Assembly (NCBI RefSeq): GCF_001418335.1
Contig: NZ_LIPP01000088.1
Span: forward strand, 1-62,977
Reading direction: 5' to 3'
DNA: 62,977 nucleotides
DNA from: Streptomyces aurantiacus
GTDB taxonomy: Bacteria > Actinomycetota > Actinomycetes > Streptomycetales > Streptomycetaceae
Both the position numbers and the translations under genes were made by a program. Shown here in pieces: positions 33,360-41,329 of the stretch (the first letter of the stretch is position 1; every line of letters starts with the position of its first letter). The notes under the pieces were generated by a model. It searched no databases, was not told where the DNA came from, and saw nothing but the letters and a program-made list of their open reading frames with translations.

Positions 33360-33385
33360 GTGTGCAGAGTGCTGACTCTGCACAC
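33360..33385. terminator. Perfect 11-bp hairpin upstream of the first P450
   Basis: GTGTGCAGAGT (33360-33370) and ACTCTGCACAC (33375-33385) close a GCTG tetraloop. It sits between the regulator and the P450 gene, and may be a second terminator or an operator. The remaining 290 bp before the P450 contain GCCGAGA-type short repeats and presumably the promoter. Confidence 0.6.
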
Positions 33386-33679
33386 TCCGGCTTCATTGTC
33401 ACCAATTCGCCGACGGCTTCTCTGGCGGTCCCTTTCCGTATCTCACCATACTTTCCGGGAACGGGATAAGAGCGTCGAACACGGCATGTACGTGCGCGTT
33501 TGTGGGAGTATTTTCGTGCGAGCGGCCGATTCGGCCTGCGGTGGAATCGCCGTTGCCGGATTCTCCCGGAAGGTCGAGAAGGCCGAGAGGGCCGAGACCG
33601 ATTTCATGTCCGCACTTCCATGCATGAGAGCCTCGGTTTTCAATTGTCCGCGATGAACGCATCGCAGAAGGTGGAAATC

Positions 33680-34882
33680 ATGACTGTCACAGACTCGGCC
33701 GGGCCGCCGAAGTATCCCTTCGGCACCGTTGTCCGGCTCGACCTGCACCGCCGCTATCTGGAGCTGTGCCGCAACGAGCCGGTATCCCGAGTGACGATGC
33801 CCTACGGCGGTGAGGCCTGGCTGATCACCGGCTACCACGAGATCAAGCAGTTCCTCGCCGACCCCCGGTTCAGTTCGCACGCCGCGACGGCCCACGACAC
33901 CGCACGGGTGACGCCGCTGCCGCTGCGCCCGGGAAACCTGCTCAGCATGGACCCGCCGGACCACGGCAGGATCCGTAAGGTCGTCGCGCACGCGTTCCGG
34001 CCGCGCATCGTCTCGCAACTCGCCGATCGCATGCGCGCTCTCGTCACCGCCGAGCTCGACACCATGGAGAACGCCGGGCCGCCCGGCGACCTCGTGCAGC
34101 GCCTGGCGATACCGCTTCCGGTCCGCATGATCGTGGAGCTGTTCGGCGTCCCGTACGAGGAGCGCGCTGAGTTCCGCCGGTTCTCCGATGTCTTCGTCGC
34201 CACTTCCGCACACACCAAGGAGGAGATCGACGAGGCCAGGGACGGGCTGGAGACGTTTCTGCGCAAGCTGATAGCCAAGCGCCGCGGCAACCTCTCCGAC
34301 GACCTCCTGTCCGTACTCATCGAGGCGCTGGACGCCGGGCAGTTGTCCGAGACGGAGGCCGTGAGGACCGGCATCGGTGTCCTCATGGCCGGCCACGAGA
34401 CGTCGCTCAGCATGATCTCGAACGTCTCCTTCCTGCTGCTGTCCCAGCGTGATCTGTTCGTGCAGTTGTCCCACGACCCCGCACTGATGGATCCCGCCAT
34501 CGAGGAGATGCTGCGCATCATTCCGCTCCGTTCGGTGGGCAGCTTCCCGCGCCGGGCCTCCGAGGACATCGAGATCGGTGGGGTGCTCATCCGCCGGGGC
34601 GAGACGGTGATCTTCCAACGGGCCGCGGGCGACCGTGACGAGCGGGTCTTCGAGACACCGGACACCATCCGCTTCGACCGGGAGAGCAATCCGCACCTCG
34701 GCTTCGGCCACGGCATGCACTTCTGCCTGGGTGCGAGCCTGGCCCGGGCCGAGCTGAAGGTGGCTCTGGAAGAACTCACCGCCAGGTTCCCCACCCTGCG
34801 CCTGACCGGACCGGCGGAGGACGTGCCGTGGAAGCCCGGTCTCATCGCGCGGGCCCCGGCAGCGCTTCCCGTCACATGGTGA
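33680..34882 (+). CDS. Cytochrome P450
   Basis: A 400-aa soluble bacterial P450. I-helix VLMAGHETSL (oxygen-activating AGxET), K-helix ExxR in EEMLRI followed by the FPRRASEDIEIGG strand, and heme ligand Cys in FGHGMHFCLGASLARAEL. The ATG at 33680 (MTVTD) follows AAGGTGG; ATG 33653 is an alternative. It starts the + strand biosynthetic run, followed by FAD monooxygenase, glycosyltransferase and ferredoxin. Likely to oxidise the isonitrile scaffold, possibly by decarboxylative desaturation or phenol coupling. Confidence 0.9.
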   Translation: MTVTDSAGPPKYPFGTVVRLDLHRRYLELCRNEPVSRVTMPYGGEAWLITGYHEIKQFLADPRFSSHAATAHDTARVTPLPLRPGNLLSMDPPDHGRIRKVVAHAFRPRIVSQLADRMRALVTAELDTMENAGPPGDLVQRLAIPLPVRMIVELFGVPYEERAEFRRFSDVFVATSAHTKEEIDEARDGLETFLRKLIAKRRGNLSDDLLSVLIEALDAGQLSETEAVRTGIGVLMAGHETSLSMISNVSFLLLSQRDLFVQLSHDPALMDPAIEEMLRIIPLRSVGSFPRRASEDIEIGGVLIRRGETVIFQRAAGDRDERVFETPDTIRFDRESNPHLGFGHGMHFCLGASLARAELKVALEELTARFPTLRLTGPAEDVPWKPGLIARAPAALPVTW

Positions 34883-34964
34883 ATCGCGGGATGTCCGCGG
34901 CGTCCGTCAGCCGTGCCGCACGGTGCGCGGCGGGACGGGCCCGAGAGCTGAGGGGGGAGAGATC

Positions 34965-36182
34965 ATGGGATTGAGCCACACCAAATGCGTCATCGCCGGT
35001 GCGGGGCCTGCCGGACTGATGCTCGGCATGCTGCTCGCCAGGGCCGGGGTGGACACGGTGGTGCTGGAGAAGCACGACGACTTCCTGCGTGACTTCCGCG
35101 GCGACACGGTGCACGCCTCCACCCTCCGCCTGATGGGCGAACTGGGCCTGGGGGACGCCTTTCAGAAGCTGGCCCACCAGCACATCCACGACCTCCAGAT
35201 CCTCACCGACGACGGGACGTACACCCTGGCGGACTTCCGTCGGCTGCCCGGGAGGTTCAAGCACATCACCTTCCTGCCGCAGTCCGACTTCCTCACCTTC
35301 CTTCTGGAGGAGGCCAATCGGTTCCGTAACTTCCGGCTCCTGCGGAACAGCGAGGTCGTCGCGGTGACCACGGATCAGGGACGTGTCAACGGCCTCCGCT
35401 ACAGGGACGGCGAGGGGGAGGAGCACGAGCTCCGTGCGGACCTCACGGTCGCCGCCGACGGCCGGCGGTCGATCGTGCGGGAGTCCGCCGGTCTGGAGTC
35501 GCGGGTCTTCGGCTCCGCCCTGGACATCCTGTGGTTCCAGCTGTCGAAGCGGGAGGACGATCCGGGAGGCATGGTCGGGCGCCTCTCCGACGGACAACTC
35601 CTCGTTCGTATCGAGCGGCAGAGCCACTGGCAGGCCGCCATGGCCGTACGTAAGGGCGGATACGACGAGATGCGCGCCCAGGGTCTGGACCGGTTCAGGG
35701 AGACGCTGGTCACGCTCAAGCCGTTCCTGGCCGACCGCGTGCACGAGGTGCGGACCTGGGACGACGTCAAGGTGCTCGACGTGCAGATCGACAGGCTGCG
35801 ACAGTGGTGGCGGCCGGGCCTGTTGTGCATCGGGGACGCCGCCCACACCATGTCGCCCATCATGGGCGTCGGCATCAACCTCGCCGTGCAGGACGCGGTC
35901 GCCGCCGCGAACATCCTGGCCAAGCCGTTGCGCGACGGCACACTCGACGACGGGCACCTCGGCCGCGTGCAGCGCCGCCGTAAGCCACCGACCGCGGCCA
36001 TCCAGCGGATGCAGCTGTTCCTTCAGACCCGGTTCCTCGAACCGTGGATCCGCGGCGAGGGGAAATCCACCACACCGGTGCTGTTGCGCATCCTGAAACG
36101 GCTGCCCCTGCTCCAGGGCGTTCCGGCGCGGGCCATGGCCATCGGGCTGCGCCCGGAGCACCCGGTCGAATCACTGCGCTGA
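34965..36182 (+). CDS. FAD-dependent aromatic monooxygenase
   Basis: A 405-aa class A flavoprotein monooxygenase. FAD site CVIAGAGPAGLMLGMLLARAGVDTVVLEKH, GDTVHASTLRLM, DG motif TVAADGRRSIVRE and the second FAD motif CIGDAAHTMSPIMGVGINLAVQDAV. The GxGxxG, DG and GD motifs place it with PHBH/UbiH-like hydroxylases that act on phenols. The ATG at 34965 follows GGGGGGAGA. It is probably co-transcribed with the P450 (82-bp gap) and suited to hydroxylate a tyrosine-derived ring. Confidence 0.88.
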   Translation: MGLSHTKCVIAGAGPAGLMLGMLLARAGVDTVVLEKHDDFLRDFRGDTVHASTLRLMGELGLGDAFQKLAHQHIHDLQILTDDGTYTLADFRRLPGRFKHITFLPQSDFLTFLLEEANRFRNFRLLRNSEVVAVTTDQGRVNGLRYRDGEGEEHELRADLTVAADGRRSIVRESAGLESRVFGSALDILWFQLSKREDDPGGMVGRLSDGQLLVRIERQSHWQAAMAVRKGGYDEMRAQGLDRFRETLVTLKPFLADRVHEVRTWDDVKVLDVQIDRLRQWWRPGLLCIGDAAHTMSPIMGVGINLAVQDAVAAANILAKPLRDGTLDDGHLGRVQRRRKPPTAAIQRMQLFLQTRFLEPWIRGEGKSTTPVLLRILKRLPLLQGVPARAMAIGLRPEHPVESLR

Positions 36183-36290
36183 AACCGTCTCCACCAGCTT
36201 GTCCCCGACCTTGTCCCCGACGAATTGCCGCTTTCGGTTCCACGCTCTTTGGTTTCTGCTTCCTGCCTCCTGAACGGAGAACTCACAGAC

Positions 36291-37442
36291 ATGCGTGTAC
36301 TGATGACGATCACCCCAGGCACGGGACACACCTATCCCGTGGTGCCACTCACCTGGGCTCTGCAACTGGCCGGCCACGAGGTTCTGGTCGTCTCCAGTGG
36401 ACCCGGCCTCGCCCTGGGCGAAGCCGGCGCGCGCACCGTGGACGTGGCGCCCGGCCTGTCCCTGGACCAGATGGTCGGCAAGCTGGCACAGCACCATCCG
36501 GAGGTTGCGGGGCGGCTGCTCCAGGGGGTGTCGGGAGTCCCCTACATGGAGGTGGTGGGCGGTGCGGTCGCGTCGGCGCTGCGGCTCCAGCCGGACATGG
36601 TCGACGCGATCATCCGAACGGCCGAGGAGTGGCGGCCGGACGTCGTGGTGCACTCGCCGCTGCTGACGCCCGGGATCGTCGCGGCGGCCAAGCTGGGCGT
36701 GCCCGCGGTGCAGCACGGTTTCGGGTTCGTGAACCCGTCCGCCGAGACCATGCGCGAGCTCCACGCGGACCTCTTCGAGCAGCACGGGGTGGAGCTGCCC
36801 GGTGTACGGGCCACCATCGACATCACCCCGCCGAGCGTCGTCCCTGCCCAGGCCGGTGCGTGGTCGATGGGGTACGTGCCCTACAACGGCAGCGGGCCGC
36901 TGCCGAAGCCGCTCTACGATCTCCTCAACTCCACGCCCGAGGTGCCGCGTATCGCCGTCAGTCTCGGCAGCGGTCCGATGCCGGGGGAGGCCGCCGTCAT
37001 CATGGAACGGCTCCTGGCCATGGCGCCCAAGATGAAGGCCGAATTCGTCGTGACCCTGCCCCGCGTGGACCTGGAGCCGTTCGGGCCGCTCCCGGAGAAT
37101 GTGCGGGCTTTCGACTGGGTGCCGTACGGCGCGCTCGCGTCGCGGTGTTCAGCGGTCATCCACCACGCCGGTCCGGGTACGGCGCTGGGGGCGATGGTGC
37201 ACGGCCTTCCCCAGGTGGTGCCCGCCTTCAAGGGCCTCGGGCGGCCCGATGTCGCCCAGGCGATCGCCGACCGGGGTGTGGGGCGGGTCGTGGAGCCCGA
37301 CGAGATCGGGCCGGAGCTGCTGGAGTCCGTCATCGCGGACGAGGCGATACGAACGGCCGCGGCGGAGGTCCGCGCGGAGATCAAGGCCATGCCGACCCCG
37401 GCCGACATCACCGCCCGCCTGGAAGAGCTGGTGGCCCGGTAA
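36291..37442 (+). CDS. GT1-family glycosyltransferase
   Basis: A 383-aa macrolide-type (GT-B, CAZy GT1) glycosyltransferase. N-terminal TPGTGHTYPVVPLTWALQLAGHEVLV and the C-terminal nucleotide-sugar motif VIHHAGPGTALGAMVHGLPQVVPAF. It uses the dTDP-aminodeoxysugar made by the genes at 42.7-48.8 kb and transfers it to the scaffold. No DesVIII-type activator gene is present. The ATG at 36291 has GGAG upstream. It is the only glycosyltransferase in the cluster, so the product should carry one sugar type. Confidence 0.92.
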   Translation: MRVLMTITPGTGHTYPVVPLTWALQLAGHEVLVVSSGPGLALGEAGARTVDVAPGLSLDQMVGKLAQHHPEVAGRLLQGVSGVPYMEVVGGAVASALRLQPDMVDAIIRTAEEWRPDVVVHSPLLTPGIVAAAKLGVPAVQHGFGFVNPSAETMRELHADLFEQHGVELPGVRATIDITPPSVVPAQAGAWSMGYVPYNGSGPLPKPLYDLLNSTPEVPRIAVSLGSGPMPGEAAVIMERLLAMAPKMKAEFVVTLPRVDLEPFGPLPENVRAFDWVPYGALASRCSAVIHHAGPGTALGAMVHGLPQVVPAFKGLGRPDVAQAIADRGVGRVVEPDEIGPELLESVIADEAIRTAAAEVRAEIKAMPTPADITARLEELVAR

Positions 37443-37552
37443 CGCATGGAGGACGGGGCCGGGGCCCGGCGGACGGTGTTCCGGGCGGACGCCGAGCACG
37501 GCCCCGTGCGTGTGCCCCTTGTCGTTCAGTGACGGTGAAAGGAAACGAGGAG

Positions 37553-37789
37553 ATGTACCAAGACCCTGTTCAATGGCGGATCGAAGTCGACCGGCTCGCG
37601 TGCTCCGGCACCGGGTTGTGCCTCGGAACCGCGCACGGCCGTATGCGGCTGGAGGCCGGCCGGGCCCGTCCGGTGGACGAGTTGATCAGCCCGGACGACG
37701 GAGTGATGGACGCGGCGGAGACCTGCCCCATGGAGGCGATCACCGTACGCGAGGCCACGACGGGCGAGGTCCTCGCGCCGCTCCGCTGA
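37553..37789 (+). CDS. [3Fe-4S]-type ferredoxin, P450 redox partner
   Basis: A 78-aa ferredoxin. Three cysteines (DRLACSGTGLCLGTA and ETCPMEAI) give the C-x5-C...CP pattern of small actinobacterial 3Fe-4S ferredoxins that feed electrons to P450s. The ATG at 37553 has AAAGG about 10 nt upstream. Placed between the two P450 genes, it probably serves both. No ferredoxin reductase gene is present locally. Confidence 0.88.
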   Translation: MYQDPVQWRIEVDRLACSGTGLCLGTAHGRMRLEAGRARPVDELISPDDGVMDAAETCPMEAITVREATTGEVLAPLR

Positions 37790-37929
37790 ACCGCGTCCGG
37801 ACCGGCGCCCGGCCCGGCTCAGAGGCCGCGGTGCGTAAAGGCCGGGCAGCCGGTGCCGCGCCTCTCGGGCCGCGTGCGGACCGTGAGCGCGCTGTCCCGG
37901 GCCAGGGCGCGGACCGGGCTGGAAGGCGT

Positions 37930-37957
37930 CACGGCCGGACGTCAACGTCCGGCCGTG
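37930..37957. terminator. Perfect 13-bp hairpin after the ferredoxin gene
   Basis: CACGGCCGGACGT and ACGTCCGGCCGTG are separated by two bases, between the convergent ferredoxin and regulator-remnant genes. Probable bidirectional terminator. Confidence 0.75.
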
Positions 37958-38051
37958 TGCTGGACGAGCAGCCAGGCGTCGAGCGGATCTTCCAGCAGGG
38001 CCTCCGCCGTCTGCGGCGGACGTCAGTACCGTCGGGGAGGACACGCCCCCG

Positions 38052-38378
38052 TTACACGTCGAGCGCCACCTCCGGAGCGGCGGCCTCGCCGTCCGCGGTG
38101 TCGCACCGCCGTGCCGCGTCCAGCGCCTTCTCGAAGGCGATCAGGTCCAGTTGCCCGTCGTCGACGACGATGCGAAAGCCCGGTTCTTCGGTCACCGGAA
38201 TCTTCCGAAGGTCAGGGACCTGGGTACGCAAAGCAGCCACGATTCTGCGAATCCGATGTTCCGCCGTGGCCGGCGGATTCTGTTCCCACGCCGTCTCCAT
38301 CAGATGGGAGACCGGAACGAGGCGATTGGCCTCAAGCAACAATGCGACCAGTACCGCGCGTGCGTTCGGACTGCGCAA
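38052..38378 (-). pseudogene. Remnant of a SARP/AfsR-type regulator (winged-helix part only)
   Basis: 108 codons from TTG 38378 encode an OmpR/SARP-type winged helix: NARAVLVALLLEANRLVPVSHLMETAW, HRIRRIVAALRTQV, then VTEEPGFRIVVDDGQLDLIAFEKAL, the start of the next domain. The first beta-strands are missing and the BTAD effector domain is absent. The frame continues upstream to ATG 38492 but is broken by TAA at 38388-38390. It is either a decayed pathway regulator or a very short DNA-binding protein from the TTG. The remnant view is favoured. Confidence 0.6.
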
Positions 38379-38805
38379 GTGGAGCGGTTACTCTCCGACC
38401 GAACCCGGGGACTGCATAAGAGGTTTGACCGGGTGTCGGGTGATTGCGTTCAGAGGCGAACAGAATCGAAATGAACGTATACGCATTGACATGCCGACCT
38501 GTGGCCAAGGAGACTCACTCACTGTTGGTGACTTCTACGCGTTGACGGTTCGGACGGTTCGGACGGTATTGACGAGTCGTCCGAAAGGGCCACGGGAATC
38601 ACGACTGACATCCCGTTCGCCGGCCGCCGCCCCACATCGTGCCGCAACGCCACAAGCACCCTTTACTCACCTTCACGTTCACGCTCCCACGCATTTCCCG
38701 TGCGCTGCCGTGTACCGCGCTCGACCGAGATACGGACAGCGCTCCGCAATTCGCCTTTTCCCCTTCCGGGAAACAGGCCGTCCACCAGAAAGGAAGACGC
38801 ACTCC
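38379..38805. other. Promoter region of the second P450
   Basis: No gene beyond the possible regulator 5' end is supported here. It holds CGTATACG (38476-38483), a good -35 TTGACA (38486-38491) with no clear -10, and three direct repeats of ACGGTTCGG type ending in ACGGTATTG at about 38543-38569, possible activator binding sites. Confidence 0.4.
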
Positions 38806-40155
38806 ATGCCCCAGTTCGAACCGGTGCCTCTCTATGGCGCGGCGTACAAGACAGATCCCTATCCGCTGTACCGAAAGCTCCGGGAGGAGGGACCCGTCCA
38901 CCAGGTCAACTTCCCCAGCGGTGTCAACGCCTGGCTCGTCACCGGGTACGAGGCGGCGCACAGCGCTCTGAACGACGACCGCCTCGGCAAGAACCACGAC
39001 CTCGGCAACGCCGCCTGGCGCGAGCGCGCCGCCATCATGCCGGAGCCGCAGCACGCGCAGCTCCAAGCTCATCTGCTGCACCAGGATCCGCCGAAGCACA
39101 CCGTGATGCGGAAGCTGGTCACCGAGGCGTTCTCGCCCCGCAACGTCGAGCAGGCGCGCCCCCGGTTCGAGGAGATCGCCGAGGAACTGCTCGACGCGGC
39201 TCTCGGCGTGACAACGAGCGAGGGCCAGGAGACGGGTCAAGAGACAGGTCAGGACGCGCGTCGGGGCGCGAGTGGTGTCGTCGACGTGGTCGGTGCCTTC
39301 GCCGCGCATTTCCCCTTCCGCGTTCTCGCCGAGGTGATCGGCCTGCCGGACGCCCTGGCGGCGCGCTTCGACCGCGACTGGGGCAAGGTCGTGCAGCCCG
39401 TCGGCCCCGCCGACCCGCAGCGGCCGGCCTACGAGGGACGGCTGCGCGGCTTGCAGGACTACATCGCGGAAGTCGTCGAGGACAAGCGCCGCCACCCCGG
39501 TGACGACCTCCTCACCCATCTCGTGACAGCGTGCGCGGGGGGCGCTGTCACCAAGGAGGAGCAGGACTCCATCGTCTTCCAGCTGCTCGTCGCCGGGCAG
39601 GAGCCGGTGACCAACCAGATCACGACCGCCCTCATCGCACTCCTGCGCCACCCCGCCCAGCTCCGACGCCTCCAGGAGGCCGTGAGGGACGAGAGCGGCG
39701 AGCGCGACGCGGGACTGCTGGCGCGGGCCGTCGAGGAACTGCTCCGGTACGACAGCGCCTTCGAGCTCACCACCTGGCGGTTCTTCGCCGAGGAAGCCGA
39801 TCTGTTCGGCACGCGGATCCCGGCCGGCGACTCGGTCATCGTGTCGCTGAGCGCCGCCAACCGCGATCCCCGGCGGTTCCCCGACGTCGACACGCTCGAC
39901 CTCGACCGCACCCCGAATCCGCACCTGGCGTTCGGACACGGCATTCACTTCTGCCCGGGGGCCGCACTGGCCCGCACGGAACTGCAGATCGCCCTGCGCG
40001 TGCTGCTCACCCGGCTGCCCCAACTGCGCCTCGCCGTCGCCGACGAGGACCTCGGCTGGATCAGCGCCGTCCTCGCGCGCGGCGTCAACGAACTGCCCGT
40101 CGCCTTCGGCCCGTCGGACACCGCGCCACGCCGCGGCTGCCCCGTACAGCACTGA
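38806..40155 (+). CDS. Cytochrome P450 with Pro in place of the I-helix Thr
   Basis: A 449-aa P450. Heme motif FGHGIHFCPGAALARTEL, ExxR in EELLRYD. The I-helix reads LLVAGQEPVTNQ, so the conserved threonine of AGxET is proline, which in other P450s accompanies altered oxygen activation or substrate-assisted catalysis. A Gln/Thr/Gly-rich insert (about residues 140-160) lies between the C and E helices. The ATG at 38806 follows AGAAAGGAAG. It lies directly upstream of the isocyanide synthase, so it is a candidate for oxidising the nascent isonitrile. Confidence 0.9.
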   Translation: MPQFEPVPLYGAAYKTDPYPLYRKLREEGPVHQVNFPSGVNAWLVTGYEAAHSALNDDRLGKNHDLGNAAWRERAAIMPEPQHAQLQAHLLHQDPPKHTVMRKLVTEAFSPRNVEQARPRFEEIAEELLDAALGVTTSEGQETGQETGQDARRGASGVVDVVGAFAAHFPFRVLAEVIGLPDALAARFDRDWGKVVQPVGPADPQRPAYEGRLRGLQDYIAEVVEDKRRHPGDDLLTHLVTACAGGAVTKEEQDSIVFQLLVAGQEPVTNQITTALIALLRHPAQLRRLQEAVRDESGERDAGLLARAVEELLRYDSAFELTTWRFFAEEADLFGTRIPAGDSVIVSLSAANRDPRRFPDVDTLDLDRTPNPHLAFGHGIHFCPGAALARTELQIALRVLLTRLPQLRLAVADEDLGWISAVLARGVNELPVAFGPSDTAPRRGCPVQH

Positions 40156-40209
40156 CAGCAACACCACTGACAGCAACAGCACTGAAGCAACACCACTGAC
40201 AGCAACAGC
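40151..40209. repeat. Four 15-bp tandem repeats after the second P450
   Basis: Units ACTGACAGCAACACC/ACTGACAGCAACAGC (one 14-bp copy) begin at the P450 stop codon and fill the gap toward the isocyanide synthase gene. Their spacing suggests slipped-strand expansion. They carry no supported gene. Confidence 0.8.
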
Positions 40210-40295
40210 CGTGCCGCCGCCGCCCCACCCGGCCCGGCATGCCACCCGCCCCACATCGACCAGTCACGCGACTCATGGAAACGAGCCGAACCATC

Positions 40296-41273
40296 ATGTC
40301 CCAGCCCTGCGCTGTCTCCACACTCACGCCCGAGGCCGAGCGCATCACCCATCGGATCCTGGCGCTCCTCCTCCCGCACAGGCGCACCCTTGAACGTGAC
40401 ACACACCTCGACACCACGGACGCCTTTCCCGAGCAGCTGAAACAGTTGGGCGACTTCGTCCGCAACAACGAGCAGGTGATCTTCAGCGTCCCCGGGTTTC
40501 CCTGCAAATCGCCCAACCCGGACAAGGTCTTCAACCATCTGCCGGACCACGGGGAGCGGCTCGCACTGCGTTCACTGCACTCCCTGTGCCTGGAGATCGA
40601 GAAGGTCTACGCTCCCGGAGCGAGGCTGCTGATCTGCTCCGACGGCCACATATTCGGTGACGTCATAGGCGTACCCGACGAGCACATCGACGCCTACGGC
40701 GACGAACTACGCGCGATGATCCATGCCGAAGGCCTCGCCGACCACCTCGGCACCTTCGACCTGCGGGACGTGTACGGGCCCGACCTGTCGTACGACGAGA
40801 AGCGCAGGACCGCTGCCGAGAACCTCGGACCTTCCGTCGAGGAACTGCGGGCAGAGGTGCGCGGCAACGACTCCACGCTGCGCATGTACCGCGGCATCAC
40901 CCGGTTCCTGGTGGAGGACACGTCGGACTGGGAGGGCTCCCGCTCGGCGCTCCAGCGGGAATGCCGCCGACGCGCCTACGAGGTCATCCTCCGCAGCCGG
41001 GCCTGGAGCGAACTGATCGGCGAATGCCACCCGCGCAACGTGCGCCTGTCCATCCACCCGCAGAACCGGGGCGAGGAGAAGTTCGGCATCCGCCTCCTCG
41101 ACGCCGGCGACGCGTGGATGACGCCGTGGCATTCCGTGCCGCTGCGCCGCACCGACGGCACCTGGGAGCTCATGCACCGCCACGACGCGCAGAAGGTGGG
41201 CCGCGAAGTGCACCGGGACGGCAGGCCGAGCCACTTCGAGGCGATCGGCGACGACATCGGACGGCCCTCCTGA
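40296..41273 (+). CDS. Isocyanide (isonitrile) synthase, PvcA/DIT1 family
   Basis: A 325-aa enzyme of the PvcA/IsnA/DIT1 family, which converts the alpha-amino group of an amino acid (Tyr or Trp in known bacterial cases) into an isocyanide using ribulose-5-phosphate carbon. The family motif VPGFPCKSPNPDKVFNHLPD is followed by ERLALRSLHSLC, GARLLICSDGHIFGDVIGV, and YEVILRSRAWSELIG with HPRNVRLSIHPQ. The ATG at 40296 (MSQPC) agrees with the family N-terminus; ATG 40275 is the alternative. No PvcB/IsnB Fe/2-oxoglutarate decarboxylase gene is adjacent. It defines the cluster chemistry. Substrate not determined from sequence. Confidence 0.9.
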   Translation: MSQPCAVSTLTPEAERITHRILALLLPHRRTLERDTHLDTTDAFPEQLKQLGDFVRNNEQVIFSVPGFPCKSPNPDKVFNHLPDHGERLALRSLHSLCLEIEKVYAPGARLLICSDGHIFGDVIGVPDEHIDAYGDELRAMIHAEGLADHLGTFDLRDVYGPDLSYDEKRRTAAENLGPSVEELRAEVRGNDSTLRMYRGITRFLVEDTSDWEGSRSALQRECRRRAYEVILRSRAWSELIGECHPRNVRLSIHPQNRGEEKFGIRLLDAGDAWMTPWHSVPLRRTDGTWELMHRHDAQKVGREVHRDGRPSHFEAIGDDIGRPS

Positions 41274-41329
41274 CCCGGTCCGGGACGTCGTGGCACACCA
41301 GTTTCGAGTCGTAGAGAGAAGGAGCTTCC

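Noticed and set aside
36044..37789. 581-codon frame running through the glycosyltransferase into ferredoxin
   Set aside because: Only its last 78 codons, the ferredoxin, are real; the rest is an alternate frame of the glycosyltransferase gene.
38052..38378. Complete SARP activator
   Set aside because: Only part of the winged helix is present; BTAD domain and first strands are missing and an in-frame stop lies upstream.
40151..40209. Possible extension of the second P450 or a small gene
   Set aside because: The P450 stop codon lies in the first repeat, and the repeats give no sustained coding frame with an RBS.
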